Assembly: GCA_021774195.1 (NCBI GenBank)
Contig: JAJFJJ010000070.1
Span: 1 to 53,896, forward strand
Direction of reading: 5' to 3'
Length of the DNA: 53,896 nucleotides
DNA from: Nitrosomonas sp.
GTDB lineage: Bacteria > Pseudomonadota > Gammaproteobacteria > Burkholderiales > Nitrosomonadaceae
In this document: one piece after another, positions 1 to 10,466 of the stretch
Layout of the letters: every line of letters begins with the position of its first letter
How positions within the stretch are numbered: position 1 is the first letter of the stretch
Made by a program: the position numbers and the translations under genes
Notes under the pieces: model-generated
The model's database searches: none
Seen by the model: the letters and a program-made list of their open reading frames with translations, nothing else
Told to the model about the DNA's origin: nothing

Positions 1-147
1 GAGCCTCGCTATAATGTTTATAGCACGCTATTTTTTCATTTTTGCTGTGTTGCAATTCGTTGCAATAACTCGTTATTTCGCCTCATTGCGCCTTGCCAAA
101 AAGAAACAATAACGCACTCTAAACACCATCCAACTGAGGATATTAGG
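1..147 (-). repeat. Family R palindromic repeat, copy 1 (cut by window edge)
   Basis: This is the left-truncated copy of a dispersed repeat found six times in the window. It reads opposite to copies 3-6. Its right end carries the terminal motif CAACTGAGG followed by TTAGG, and its core contains GTTGCAATTCGTTGCAA and AATAACTCGTTATT, as in copies 2-4. It lies downstream of the catalase-like gene, with about 100 bp between them. Short reading frames inside it are by-products of the repeat. Confidence 0.85.
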
Positions 148-244
148 TTGAAAGCTTGATAATAGAATAAAAAGCAAGTAATTGTCGATGTGGAATTAAA
201 GTGATGGAAGATTAGTCTATAAAAACAAATGGAATGGCGAAGAA

Positions 245-1255
245 CTAAATCTCCCAGTTAGTCGGTTCTTTAACCGGTACCTTATTTTTCTGGTGGCGGA
301 ATTTTGAGATAAATGGATAGATTACGCGGCGTGCGCGGTTGATGCCGCCGAGTGGCCGATGCTCCGGTAAACTGTGCCAGGGGGAGAATGACAAGTTTTC
401 ACCGAATTCATTTTGTTGTCGATGATCGAAGCTTTGCTGGAGGATTCTGATGGTAGCTACTTTGTGAAACGGTGATTCCTCTTCACGCCATTCTTTTCCA
501 GGGTCTTCAATCGGCATGCTTTCGGCATTGGTTTGAAGTTGCACCGAGAAATCAAAATTTACATCACCTTGTTCCAATTGTTGGATCATGGCGGTACGTA
601 AAAAATTATCATCTGGATTAGCTGGGATTTCATCAGCCGCAGTGATATGCGGTATGGTTGAATATTTAACTGCTTGTTCGCCCCACAAATAAGGTGTGGT
701 GCTGAAGTAACGAATTTGTAGTGGGTTGGCAAACTTCTTCATTGATTTTAATAAATTTCCAATCACCCGCCAGTGTGTTGAGAAAAATCGAATTTTTGAT
801 AAGATGCTGCCCGTTAGTACCTTAATTAAACCATTAAATTCTTCAACATCCTTGGTCACAAAAACGTTGGTGCTGATTAAAATAAAATCCTGTGTTAGTT
901 CATCCTCTTCATTTTCTTGTAATTTTTTCCCAGGTACACCCATGAGCTTAATGGCCATGCCGCGAATATCGCGATCAATATCCGGGCTGATCGTGCCGCT
1001 CTGATTTGAGAAGCGAATCCAGGCCTGGTATGTCTTTGCTTCACTGAAAATGCCAACCCGCATTGATTCCGGTAGATTTGGTTCAACCGTAAACTCGGCT
1101 TTGACCACCCCATGCATTTTGGGGTGTGCGTCACGACGCATGATGCCGGATTGGTTGTCTTCGATAATTTTTGCTTTTAGTCGCTCGGCCAGATCTTGGA
1201 TTATGGCTTCCTCACCGTTTGGCTGATTTTCTTGTGCAAGGTTATTTTCAGACAT
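245..1255 (-). CDS. Catalase-family heme protein (small catalase-like peroxidase/AOS-like)
   Basis: The 336-residue product has the catalase-fold signatures of the short catalase-like group rather than a full-length catalase. These are a distal His in KMHGVVKAEF (near residue 47), RFSNQSG and RGMAIKL in the barrel, and a C-terminal FSPWHSLPEHRPLGGINRAR followed by RRVIY, where the Tyr is the likely proximal heme ligand. Such proteins bind heme and act on hydrogen or organic peroxides; the exact substrate cannot be read from sequence. I chose the ATG at 1255 because the catalase similarity begins shortly after it and an AAGG lies upstream; an in-frame start at 1360 would add 35 unlikely residues. 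No signal peptide is visible, so it is probably cytoplasmic. It appears monocistronic, with the DUF4399 gene upstream on the same strand. Confidence 0.8.
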   Translation of the reverse strand: MSENNLAQENQPNGEEAIIQDLAERLKAKIIEDNQSGIMRRDAHPKMHGVVKAEFTVEPNLPESMRVGIFSEAKTYQAWIRFSNQSGTISPDIDRDIRGMAIKLMGVPGKKLQENEEDELTQDFILISTNVFVTKDVEEFNGLIKVLTGSILSKIRFFSTHWRVIGNLLKSMKKFANPLQIRYFSTTPYLWGEQAVKYSTIPHITAADEIPANPDDNFLRTAMIQQLEQGDVNFDFSVQLQTNAESMPIEDPGKEWREEESPFHKVATIRILQQSFDHRQQNEFGENLSFSPWHSLPEHRPLGGINRARRVIYPFISKFRHQKNKVPVKEPTNWEI

Positions 1256-1385
1256 TTTTATTTGGCCTTGTTCGTTATTTTTTAAACGGTAATAAAGACA
1301 TGAGGTCTTTAGCCTGAAAATTGCAACAGTTGCATGCTGAAATATAATGTATTGATGCAATGTTCAGGTTAGACCCCATGTTGGT

Positions 1386-1838
1386 TTACTCTACATTAAC
1401 TGTAATGCTGGCACGCAGTGATTCGCCATATGATTGATGCGCACCGTCTGCAAATTGCAGCATCAGCGTGTGTTGACCTGGTTCCAGCGTTAGTGTGGTT
1501 TCAGTTTGTCCTTTACCAAAATGCAAATGGGTTGGTGAACCCGGTGGCACGACTTCACCTTCGGCAATCGGTTCTTCATCAACCAATAAATGATGATGGC
1601 CGGTGTTTTCCGTCATGTCTCCAGCGGGTTTAATGGTCATACCTTTGAGACCCATGACCACGTTAAATTCCTGGCTGACGGTGGCGCCATCAGCGGGTTC
1701 AACAAAATAAACTGATGGCTCTGCTTCCGCCGGTTTATTACCGTAGGCTAGGGCATTGGCGCTCATAGCCAATAATGATGTTGCGGCAAGCAACATCAAC
1801 GTTTGTTTCAAAGTTGACTTATCAGTTAGATTTTTCAT
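1386..1838 (-). CDS. Exported DUF4399 protein
   Basis: The 150-residue product starts with a Sec-type signal peptide (basic start, hydrophobic stretch LMLLAATSLLAM, cleavage near ALA-YG). The mature part matches DUF4399: a YFVEPADGATV strand, GHHHLLVD, then PTHLHFGKGQTET and QHTLMLQFADGAHQSYG. The many His residues suggest a metal- or ligand-binding periplasmic beta-sandwich, but the role of the family is not known. The start at 1838 follows a GAGGG ribosome binding site; the frame could extend to 1895 but has no better site there. It lies upstream of the catalase-like gene on the same strand, about 130 bp apart, and could share its transcript. Confidence 0.85.
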   Translation of the reverse strand: MKNLTDKSTLKQTLMLLAATSLLAMSANALAYGNKPAEAEPSVYFVEPADGATVSQEFNVVMGLKGMTIKPAGDMTENTGHHHLLVDEEPIAEGEVVPPGSPTHLHFGKGQTETTLTLEPGQHTLMLQFADGAHQSYGESLRASITVNVE

Positions 1839-1996
1839 TTTTCCCTCTTTTTGTATGAGAACGTTATTAAACTGCATGAATTGGTTTGGAAGCATTTGAT
1901 CAAACTAAGTTCCAAAGTTTAATCACTAAAATTTTCCTAATAATTATTTTATGACCATGCAATGATCAAGGTAATCATTTTTCAGAATTTAAGCAA

Positions 1997-2557
1997 CTAT
2001 CGCTGATTAGAAAGAGATGGTTTTTTAATGGCCTGGAAAAATTTCAACCATTCAAAATAGGGACCAGGGTCTGTTTTTCGGCCCGGTGCAATATCAGCAT
2101 GACCGGTAATATCGGTAATCGGGTAGGTGTCTTGTAATGCTAGGGTTAGCGGTGTCAGCGCAGAATATTGTTGCTCAGTAAAGGACTCTGTGTCGCAGCC
2201 TTCTAACTCTATTCCGATAGAAAAATCATTGCAGCGTGTTTTGCCTTGCCAATTGGATTCCCCTGCGTGCCAGGCACGTTGATTGCAAGGCACAAACTGA
2301 ATAATGCTGCCGTCACGACGAATAAAGAAGTGGCTAGATACTTTTAAGTTGACTAACTCTTGATAGCAAGGGTGTTCATCAGGATTGATTTGATTGGTAA
2401 ATAACTGAATCACGCCATCACCACCATATTGATTAGGCGGCAGGCTAATGTTGTGGATCACTAATAAACTAATTTCTATACCTTGCGGGCGTTGATCAAA
2501 GTTGGGAGAGGGTATAAAGTGTGCGCTATCTAAATAGCCTTCAGCATTAATGTGCAT
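1997..2557 (-). CDS. ampD: 1,6-anhydro-N-acetylmuramyl-L-alanine amidase AmpD
   Basis: This is a cytoplasmic zinc amidase that cleaves the L-Ala stem peptide from 1,6-anhydroMurNAc during peptidoglycan recycling, and so indirectly tunes AmpC-type beta-lactamase induction where that exists. At 186 residues it is the normal size. The zinc ligands fit His35 (LVIHNISLPP), His153 (GHADIAPGRKTDPG) and Asp163, with the catalytic Glu117 in GIELEG. The N-terminal segment with SPNFDQRP is typical of AmpD rather than AmiD. There is no signal peptide. It is divergent from tmk, with an 88-bp shared upstream region. Confidence 0.95.
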   Translation of the reverse strand: MHINAEGYLDSAHFIPSPNFDQRPQGIEISLLVIHNISLPPNQYGGDGVIQLFTNQINPDEHPCYQELVNLKVSSHFFIRRDGSIIQFVPCNQRAWHAGESNWQGKTRCNDFSIGIELEGCDTESFTEQQYSALTPLTLALQDTYPITDITGHADIAPGRKTDPGPYFEWLKFFQAIKKPSLSNQR

Positions 2558-2645
2558 ATTGGAAAAATGACTTGATTGTTTGATACAACATGTTAGCTTA
2601 TTTAGTTAAAACTTGGGAATTGATCAACATTTATCGATCGACAGA

Positions 2646-3266
2646 ATGCATAAAAAAAGAGGCAAATTTATCACCCTTGAAGGCATTGATGGGGCGGGTA
2701 AGTCGACACAGTTGGAAAGAATAGCCGCATTCTTGCGCACTAAGGGCTTAAGCGCTATGGTCACCCGAGAACCGGGCGGCACACCGTTAGGTGAGCAGTT
2801 GAGAACGCTATTACTAGATAAAACCAGTGCGATGCACCCAGAAACAGAGGCGCTATTAATGTTTGCAGCACGACGCGAACATCTTGATCGAGTCATTATG
2901 CCGGCGCTTAATCAGGGCAAATGGGTTGTTTCAGATCGTTTTACTGACGCCAGTTTTGCCTATCAAGGTGGGGGTAGGGGGCTTGCGTTTGAGAAACTGG
3001 AAACCCTTGAGCAATGGACTCTTGGTGCTACTCAACCGGATTTAACGTTATATTTTGATGTCTCAGTGGAATTGGGTCAGCAACGTATTAACCGGCTGAC
3101 GGTGGATCGATTTGAACAGGAGCGGGATGATTTCTTTCAACGGGTTCGGGCGGCCTATTTAATCAGAGTAGAGCAATTCCCACAACGAATTCATTGTATT
3201 GATGCCAGTCAATCGTTGACTGAGGTGCAGCTCGAAGTTGATCGGGTATTAGAGCAATTAACCTAA
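2646..3266 (+). CDS. tmk: Thymidylate kinase
   Basis: Phosphorylates dTMP to dTDP with ATP, an essential step in dTTP synthesis. The P-loop EGIDGAGKSTQ is at the N terminus, followed by the TREPGGTPLGEQLR substrate motif, the DRF (DRX) motif after KWVV, and the QGGGRG segment. The start is the ATG at 2646 (MHKKRGKF), giving 206 residues, the usual length; a TTG at 2613 is in frame but unlikely. In many gammaproteobacteria tmk abuts or overlaps holB. Here they are 231 bp apart and a family R repeat fills that gap. The last codon and the TAA stop fall inside the repeat terminus CCTAAA. Confidence 0.96.
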   Translation: MHKKRGKFITLEGIDGAGKSTQLERIAAFLRTKGLSAMVTREPGGTPLGEQLRTLLLDKTSAMHPETEALLMFAARREHLDRVIMPALNQGKWVVSDRFTDASFAYQGGGRGLAFEKLETLEQWTLGATQPDLTLYFDVSVELGQQRINRLTVDRFEQERDDFFQRVRAAYLIRVEQFPQRIHCIDASQSLTEVQLEVDRVLEQLT

Positions 3267-3486
3267 ATCCCTCAGTTGATCGCCACAGAAACAACCAATC
3301 TTATGAAATTGCGAATAATGTTCTCAATATATTTTTGGTGAGCTTCGCTATGATGTTTATAGCACGCTATTCTTTTATTTTAGCTGTGTTGCAATTCGTT
3401 GCAATAACTCGTTATTGCTCCTCATTGCGCCTTGCCAAAAAGAAACAATATCGCACTCTAAACACCATCCAAGTGAAGATTTTAGG
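3262..3486 (-). repeat. Family R palindromic repeat, copy 2, between tmk and holB
   Basis: A full-length copy (225 bp) bounded by CCTAAATCCCTCAGTTG on the left and AAGTGAAGATTTTAGG on the right. The inner hairpin GCAATAAC-TC-GTTATTGC spans 3401-3418, and on the minus strand GGAG lies directly 5' of it. The left end provides the stop codon of tmk. The right end places TTTAGGATTAA 8-15 bp before the holB ATG, so it probably supplies the ribosome binding site. The element therefore replaced the normal tmk-holB junction without breaking either gene. Confidence 0.88.
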
Positions 3487-3497
3487 ATTAATGATCA

Positions 3498-4550
3498 ATG
3501 AGTAATATTTATAGTTGGCAAAAAGAAATTTGGCAAACACTCACGCGCAACTTTGCTACACAACAACGCTGCCATGCATTACTGTTAAAAGGTCACCAAG
3601 GTATTGGTAAATTTGATTTTTCCCGATATTTTGCAAAATCTTTGTTGTGTGATCACGCTAAGGAAGACATCCAGGCCTGTGGCACATGCCAAAGCTGTCA
3701 TTGGTTTGAACAAGGTGCCCACCCCAATTTCTACCAAGTTGTACCCGAAGCGTTGTCAGAGGTTGTCAGTGAAGATACCGATCGTGCCGGAGCTGAAGAG
3801 ACAGCAGGCAACAGCAAAAGTAAGAAAAAAGCCAGCCAGCAAATCAGTGTAGGGCAAATACGGAATCTGACCGATTTTGTCTATATGTCTGGTCATCAGA
3901 GCGGCTACAAGATTGTACTCATTTATCCGTCTGAGGCAATGAATAAGGCCGCAGCCAATGCCTTATTAAAAAAACTGGAAGAACCGCCAGAACAAGTCTT
4001 GTTTATATTAGTGACGCACCATCCTCAGCATTTACCACCGACTATTCGCAGCCGTTGCCAGCAAATTACCATGCCAGCGCCAGATGTTAAAACATCATTA
4101 GATTGGCTGGTGCAACAAGCGGTTAAAGACCCGCAATCCTGCCTGACGGCAGCGGGTCTGGCACCACTCACTGCGCTGCAGTTTAATGACAGCGAATTAT
4201 TTGCTCAACATGAACAATTTATCCAACAAATCAGTTCGCCTATGCAATTAAATCCGATTTCTCTGGCTTTAACCATGCAGCAAGTGGATTTGTCTACCCT
4301 GGTCAGTTGGTTGCAAAAATGGTGCTATGATCTGGTCAGTTATGCGGTTTGTGGAAAAGTCCGTTACTATCATGACCAGCAAGCGATGATTGAATCATTG
4401 GCCGCAAACATAAATACTCATGCGTGTATTACCTATGTGCGAACGTTATATACGCATCAACGGCTGTCACAGCACCCATTAAACCCACGGTTATTTCTAG
4501 AAGAAATCTTTCTTTCTTATATTCAGTTAGTCAATGAAAAAGCTATTTAG
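3498..4550 (+). CDS. holB: DNA polymerase III subunit delta'
   Basis: A clamp-loader subunit of the replicative polymerase with an AAA+ fold. The 350-residue product shows the Walker-A-like GHQGIGKF (32-39), a zinc module Cys51/Cys61/Cys64/Cys67 (CGTCQSC) followed by HPNFYQVVPE, the ISVGQIRNL segment, NALLKKLEEPP and the arginine-finger region IRSRCQ. Between the zinc module and the ISVGQ segment is an insert of about 35 charged residues (EDTDRAGAEETAGNSKSKKK), a variable loop in this family. The ATG at 3498 is used; AGGA at 3484-3487 is a suitable binding site. The 3' end overlaps the convergent GlcG-like gene by 8 bp. Confidence 0.93.
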   Translation: MSNIYSWQKEIWQTLTRNFATQQRCHALLLKGHQGIGKFDFSRYFAKSLLCDHAKEDIQACGTCQSCHWFEQGAHPNFYQVVPEALSEVVSEDTDRAGAEETAGNSKSKKKASQQISVGQIRNLTDFVYMSGHQSGYKIVLIYPSEAMNKAAANALLKKLEEPPEQVLFILVTHHPQHLPPTIRSRCQQITMPAPDVKTSLDWLVQQAVKDPQSCLTAAGLAPLTALQFNDSELFAQHEQFIQQISSPMQLNPISLALTMQQVDLSTLVSWLQKWCYDLVSYAVCGKVRYYHDQQAMIESLAANINTHACITYVRTLYTHQRLSQHPLNPRLFLEEIFLSYIQLVNEKAI

Positions 4551-5061
4551 CTTCAAACGTATCATCTGCCTTTAAAACCTTGAGTGCTTCACTGGCACAA
4601 ACTTCGTCGAACTGAATACCCGGGGCGCCACCAACACCGACACCACCGACAACTTGGCCGTTTTTAATAATCGGAAAGCCGCCGCCTAGCAAAAGAATAT
4701 TCTCATTCATATGTGCCAAGCTGTGTAAGTCGGTTTTATTTACGATTAACTCGGCATATTTCTGAGTTGGGCCACGCAAACTATTTGAGGTATACGCTTT
4801 ACGATGACTGCTGTCCAAAGTGTGCGGACCGGCACCATCTGCTTTTAATTGGACTTTGAGCAACCCGGCATGATCGACAATGGCCACGCTAACTTTGAAG
4901 CCATCATCATGACACTGCTTAATCGCCGCTTGTGCGGCTTTAGTCGCCAAATCTAGTGGAATAATCGTTTGTGTCGGCCAATCTTTGGCCGATGCGGTGT
5001 TGAAAAGAAAACCGATAGAGAAGAATATAACAAAACTAATAATTTGGAGTTTTTTAGTCAT
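4543..5061 (-). CDS. Exported GlcG/HbpS-family protein
   Basis: The 172-residue product has an N-terminal signal peptide (KKLQIISFVIFFSIGFLF, cleavage after TASA) and a complete GlcG/HbpS/PduO-C fold: LDLATKAAQAAI, VSVAIVDHAGLLKV, a SHRKAYTS helix and the glycine-rich LLGGGFPII...VVGGVGVGGAPG. Members bind heme, cobalamin or small acids; a periplasmic heme-binding or stress role is possible, but the ligand cannot be assigned. AGGA 9-12 bp upstream supports this start. It is convergent with holB, with an 8-bp overlap, and stands alone ahead of guaA. Confidence 0.88.
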   Translation of the reverse strand: MTKKLQIISFVIFFSIGFLFNTASAKDWPTQTIIPLDLATKAAQAAIKQCHDDGFKVSVAIVDHAGLLKVQLKADGAGPHTLDSSHRKAYTSNSLRGPTQKYAELIVNKTDLHSLAHMNENILLLGGGFPIIKNGQVVGGVGVGGAPGIQFDEVCASEALKVLKADDTFEAK

Positions 5062-5187
5062 GGGATAATCCTTTTATCAATAGTAAGAATCGGTATTAAA
5101 GCATATCATCAATTGTGAAAGTGCTGATTAATTTTAACCACCTTTGGTGAAGTGAAAAAGAACGCGCTTCAGAATGGAAGCAGGTAA

Positions 5188-6750
5188 TTATTCCCATTCA
5201 ATGGTTGCAGGCGGTTTGCCTGAAACATCATAAACCACGCGGTTAATCCCTCGAACTTCATTAATAATACGGTTGGAGACCTTGCTTAACAATGTGTAGG
5301 GGAGTTCAGCCCAGTTGGCGGTCATGAAATCTTGAGTCTGCACGGCACGTAGTGCAATTACATATTCATAAGTGCGTCCATCCCCCATTACACCGACAGA
5401 CTTGACTGGGAGAAATACGGCAAAAGCTTGTGATGTTTTTTCATACCAACCGGAGTGATGTAATTCTTCAATGAAAATATGATCGGCCTGTCGTAATAAC
5501 TCAGCGTATTCATATTTAACTTCACCTAGAATACGAACGCCTAGCCCTGGACCGGGAAAGGGGTGCCGGTAAACCATTTCACGCGGGAGGCCAAGCGCAA
5601 CGCCAAGCTCACGCACCTCGTCCTTAAATAACTCACGTAATGGCTCAAGCAGTTTTAAATGCAGCGTATCGGGTAGCCCGCCAACATTGTGGTGCGATTT
5701 AATGGTATGTGCTTTTTTGGTTTTTCCACCTGCTGATTCAATCACATCCGGGTAGATCGTGCCTTGCGCTAACCATTTGGCATCGGTGATTTTTTCAGAT
5801 TCAGCTTGAAACACCTCGATAAATTCCCGCCCAATAATGCGGCGTTTAGTTTCTGGGTCTGTAACCCCCGTCAAATGCAAAAAAAACTCGCGACTGGCAT
5901 CGACATGGATGACTTTCACGGAAAGATTGTTGGCGAAGGTTTCCATCACTTGCTTGGCTTCATTTGCCCGCAACAAGCCATTATCAACAAACACGCAAGT
6001 GAGTTGGTCTCCAATTGCGCGATGGATCAATGCTGCAGCGACGGATGAATCAACACCACCCGATAATCCAAGGATGACCTGATCATTGCCAACCACTGAG
6101 CGGATTTTGCCAACCGATTCCTCGATGTAATCCGGCATATTCCAATCATGCCCGATACCACATATCTCATGTACAAAACGCTCAATAATCGCCTTGCCTT
6201 GTAGCGTATGAGTGACTTCCGGGTGAAACTGAATACCATAGAAATGACGTGTTTCATCTGCCATAGCAGCAATTGGGGTGGTTGCATTGTGTGCCATGAC
6301 CTTGAAACCACAGGGTAATGTTTCAACCTTGTCGCCATGACTCATCCACACATCTAGAAAATCATTTCCAGCTGGATTGGTGCGGTCGTTTATCGAGTTG
6401 AGTAGTGCGCCAGACTCATTGACTTGAATTTCCGCATAACCAAATTCGCGTATGACTGCATTTTCAACCGTGCCACCCAATTGAGCGGCCATGGTTTGCA
6501 TGCCGTAGCAAATACCCAAAACGGGAACGCCTAGTTCAAACACAACTTGTGGCGCTCGTGGTGTTTCGTCTTCTATAACTGAGGCAGGGCCGCCGGATAG
6601 AATGATACCGTCCGGCGAAAACGCTTGAATAAATTGTTGACTGACATCATAGGGATGCAGCTCGCAATAAACATTGGTTTCTCTGACGCGTCGGGCAATC
6701 AGTTGGGTGTACTGGGAACCAAAATCCAGTATCAGAATTTTTTGATGCAT
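5188..6750 (-). CDS. guaA: GMP synthase (glutamine-hydrolysing)
   Basis: Converts XMP to GMP using glutamine and ATP. At 520 residues it has the standard three-part layout: a class I glutamine amidotransferase with nucleophile Cys81 in GICYGMQ and the FHPEVTHT His-Glu pair, an ATP-pyrophosphatase domain with the PP-loop [11 protein letters not shown] near residue 230, and the C-terminal dimerisation domain ending in PPATIEWE. It lies 14 bp after guaB on the same strand, the usual guaBA operon, so it should be controlled from the guaB promoter. Confidence 0.98.
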   Translation of the reverse strand: MHQKILILDFGSQYTQLIARRVRETNVYCELHPYDVSQQFIQAFSPDGIILSGGPASVIEDETPRAPQVVFELGVPVLGICYGMQTMAAQLGGTVENAVIREFGYAEIQVNESGALLNSINDRTNPAGNDFLDVWMSHGDKVETLPCGFKVMAHNATTPIAAMADETRHFYGIQFHPEVTHTLQGKAIIERFVHEICGIGHDWNMPDYIEESVGKIRSVVGNDQVILGLSGGVDSSVAAALIHRAIGDQLTCVFVDNGLLRANEAKQVMETFANNLSVKVIHVDASREFFLHLTGVTDPETKRRIIGREFIEVFQAESEKITDAKWLAQGTIYPDVIESAGGKTKKAHTIKSHHNVGGLPDTLHLKLLEPLRELFKDEVRELGVALGLPREMVYRHPFPGPGLGVRILGEVKYEYAELLRQADHIFIEELHHSGWYEKTSQAFAVFLPVKSVGVMGDGRTYEYVIALRAVQTQDFMTANWAELPYTLLSKVSNRIINEVRGINRVVYDVSGKPPATIEWE

Positions 6751-6764
6751 AGGGACGTGTGATT

Positions 6765-8282
<1,518 letters not shown>

Positions 8283-8413
8283 ATCATTTCAACGATGAAT
8301 TCTGTTTTTTAATAATCTTTATTCTGTTAAGCACTTAATTCAGTCCTGATTCATCCGTTACAGAAATTAATGTTTAAGCGAGTATAATTTTCGTATCTGC
8401 TTAGCCCATTTAA

Positions 8414-8645
8414 CCTAAAATCCTCAGTTGGATGGTGTTTAGAGTGCAATATTGTTTCTTTTTAGCAAGGCGCAATGAGGAGTGAACGAGTTATTGCAAC
8501 GAATTGCAACACAGCTAAAATGAAACAATAGCGTGCTATAAACATCATAGCGAGGCTCACCCAAAAGGTATGTATTATATTAAAAATATTATACTTAATT
8601 TCATAAGGTTGGTTATTTTTGTAGCGATCAACTGAGGAATTTAGG
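8414..8645 (+). repeat. Family R palindromic repeat, copy 3
   Basis: The best-preserved full copy (232 bp). It runs from CCTAAAATCCTCAGTTG to CAACTGAGGAATTTAGG, which are inverted copies of each other. Its inner region has GAGGAG followed by GTGAACGAGTTATTGC (imperfect arms in this copy) and TTGCAACGAATTGCAA. The right half is AT-rich and shares TTTCATAAGGTTGGTTATTT with copy 2, apart from a few changes. It separates the divergent guaB and DUF4124 genes and ends 21 bp before the latter, so it could supply promoter sequence. Confidence 0.9.
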
Positions 8646-8666
8646 TTTAATAATATGGAGAACAAT

Positions 8667-9104
8667 ATGCGACACCTAGTGTTTTTATTATTATTCTTAA
8701 GTAGCCAGATGATTGGCGCCGAGGTTTATAAGTGGGTTGATGAAGATGGGATAACGCAATATACCGACCAACCACCGCCATCTGGTGCTGCACAGATTGA
8801 AAAAAAACTAACAATAAAAGCGGCACCGACGCCAGAAACCAATCAGGCATCAAACTTAGCTGACGAGATGGAAGGATTTAACAAGCGTCGAGAAGAAAAG
8901 TTGGAGGAAAAGTCCAGGAAAGCGGCTCAAGCTGAAGAATATAAAAGCAAATGTGCTGCTGCCCAGGGTAGGCTCAAAGTGTATCGAGATTCTCCACGTT
9001 TGACTATGCCTGATGGAAAAGGCGGCATTGTTTATGTTGATGATGACGCGCGTCAGATAGAAATCAACAAGTCAAATGAGGCCATTGCTAAGTTTTGTAA
9101 ATAA
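8667..9104 (+). CDS. Exported DUF4124 protein
   Basis: The 145-residue product begins with a signal peptide (MRHLVFLLLFLSSQMIGA) and continues with the DUF4124 signature EVYKWVDEDGITQYTDQPP. A charged, probably helical stretch follows (KRREEKLEEKSRKAAQAEEY, about 80-100). DUF4124 proteins are common, small envelope proteins of unknown function. The ATG at 8667 is preferred over 8655 because GGAG at 8657-8660 is correctly spaced for it. The gene starts right after repeat R3 and is followed by a stem-loop and repeat B1. Confidence 0.88.
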   Translation: MRHLVFLLLFLSSQMIGAEVYKWVDEDGITQYTDQPPPSGAAQIEKKLTIKAAPTPETNQASNLADEMEGFNKRREEKLEEKSRKAAQAEEYKSKCAAAQGRLKVYRDSPRLTMPDGKGGIVYVDDDARQIEINKSNEAIAKFCK

Positions 9105-9136
9105 CCGTTTTGTCCAAGCTTTTGAGCACAAGCCGG

Positions 9137-9162
9137 TTAACGCCTAATGGTCCAGGCGTTAA
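9137..9162 (+). terminator. Stem-loop after the DUF4124 gene
   Basis: A perfect 9-bp stem TTAACGCCT / AGGCGTTAA around an 8-nt loop lies 33 bp past the DUF4124 stop codon. Only a short T-rich stretch follows, so as an intrinsic terminator it is weak. The longer B1 hairpin just after it is followed by seven T at 9329-9335 and may do this job instead. Confidence 0.45.
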
Positions 9163-9166
9163 TTAG

Positions 9167-9324
9167 GAGGTTGCCCGAGAATAGAATGTCTGCTGCGGGA
9201 AAGCTATTTTGGACGGATTTTCCGATCATTTTCGTTAAATAGAGCAACTATTTGCCTCAAATGATCAAAAAATCTGCCTCAAAATCACTTGCCCTCGTTA
9301 CGACCACTATTCTCGGACAGTCTC
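9167..9324. repeat. Family B long palindromic repeat, complete copy (MITE-like)
   Basis: The 158-bp unit ends in 18-bp inverted repeats with three mismatches: GAGGTTGCCCGAGAATAG on the left and, reverse-complemented, GAGACTGTCCGAGAATAG on the right. The similarity between the two halves runs inward along most of each arm, for example GATTTTCCGATCATTT against GATTTTTTGATCATTT. The whole unit can fold into one long hairpin. A half copy occurs at 48960-49031. It has no coding capacity. It sits between the DUF4124 gene and the convergent propeller gene, and a run of seven T follows it. Confidence 0.8.
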
Positions 9325-9353
9325 ACGGTTTTTTTAATAAATAGGAAACTGCT

Positions 9354-10466
9354 TTATTTCAATGAAAGACTTTCCATAGCCTTTTCATGATTCCACCTGC
9401 CATGAAATAGATGGCCTTTCTTCTCTGGTGTGCGGTCGCTGGTCCAGGTTAAATAATTTCCGTCTGGGGTGAAAACCGGCAACCCATCAAAGCCTTCCTT
9501 GTCGGTCACACGAACCGGTTTTTGTTTGCCGTTGACATCAACCATATATAGCTCAAAATTTCGATGCCCATGAATATTGGTTGAGAAAATAATGTACTCG
9601 CCGGAAGGATGATAGAACGGTGCCCATGACATGGCTTTGAGGCGCGTGACCTGTTTTTTGTTGGTGCCATCGATATTCATTGTGAAGATTTCCGCTTCTC
9701 GGCCATTTTCAGAAAAACGACGCCAAACAATTCTTTTACCATCCGGGCTAAAAAATGGGCCGCCATCATAGGTTCTAGTATGCGTCAGTCGTTTTACGTT
9801 GGAACCATCCGCGTTCATAATGTAAATATCAATCAATGCTGAAGCGTTATTTTTGAATAATACGGCTTCTTCATCTGAAATGTCGTCGGTATATGCCCTA
9901 CGATTGGAAGCAAAAGCAATATACTTGCCGTCTGGTGACCAGGATGCTTCTGCATCATAACCGAGCGTATTGGTCAGGTTCTTAATGTTGTTACCTTCAA
10001 AATCGGTTTCGTAAATATCATAATATTCATCGTAATCCCATGCGTAAGATTTACGCTCGCCGGTCTTTCTACGTTCGATCTCAGCATGCATTTTGGCCTG
10101 TGCTTCAGCATCTTCGTGGGTTGAAGAAAAAAGCACTTTGTTTTGTGAAGGGTGCACCCATGCGCAAGTTGTTTTACCCGTACCCGGCGAAACCTGCTGT
10201 ACTTTGCCGCTGGTTAAATCCTGTAAATAAATCTGATAAAAAGGGTTCTCATCGGCCACCTCAGCCTGATAAACCATCCACTGCTGATCAGCACGATAAT
10301 ATGCTTCACCAACCCGTTTTTCTTTATCGGATAGCTGATGGTCCTCAGTAATGAACCCAGCAGCAGTGACGTTGGTGGCCATAAAAACAGCCATTGTTAA
10401 CAATGAGCCTGTAATCAGGGCTGAAACTCTAGTGACCCTGGAAGAAATCTGTTTAATGTTTCTCAT
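9354..10466 (-). CDS. Exported TolB-like WD40/PD40 beta-propeller protein
   Basis: The 370-residue product has an N-terminal signal sequence (hydrophobic SALITGSLLTMAVFMA, ending near VTAAG) and a series of TolB/PD40 blades: SWSPDGKYIAFASNR, PFFSPDGKRIVWRR, PFYHPSGEYIIFSTN and PVFTPDGNYLTWTSDR, each followed by a DIYIMNADGSN-type strand. Such propellers are usually periplasmic scaffolds or the propeller part of peptidases; no peptidase domain is present here. The start at 10466 (MRNIKQ) is preferred to the in-frame 10499 because the signal sequence begins there. It lies alone between repeats B1 and R4. Confidence 0.85.
   Translation of the reverse strand: MRNIKQISSRVTRVSALITGSLLTMAVFMATNVTAAGFITEDHQLSDKEKRVGEAYYRADQQWMVYQAEVADENPFYQIYLQDLTSGKVQQVSPGTGKTTCAWVHPSQNKVLFSSTHEDAEAQAKMHAEIERRKTGERKSYAWDYDEYYDIYETDFEGNNIKNLTNTLGYDAEASWSPDGKYIAFASNRRAYTDDISDEEAVLFKNNASALIDIYIMNADGSNVKRLTHTRTYDGGPFFSPDGKRIVWRRFSENGREAEIFTMNIDGTNKKQVTRLKAMSWAPFYHPSGEYIIFSTNIHGHRNFELYMVDVNGKQKPVRVTDKEGFDGLPVFTPDGNYLTWTSDRTPEKKGHLFHGRWNHEKAMESLSLK

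Noticed and set aside
1360..1385. GGGGTC-containing tag (minus strand TGGGGTCTAACCTGAACATT) upstream of the catalase-like gene, similar to the RAYT leader
   Set aside because: The match to the RAYT leader is limited to about six bases plus a nearby GCATGC, too little to call an element border.
2580..2608. A sigma-70 promoter for tmk (TTGATA, 17 bp, TAGTTA)
   Set aside because: The -35 is good but the -10 matches the consensus poorly, so I do not list it.
8462..8665. Reading frames inside family R repeats that give similar peptides (with QFVAITR) in several copies
   Set aside because: They follow from repeat conservation at DNA level. The frames start and end at different places in each copy and have no ribosome binding sites.
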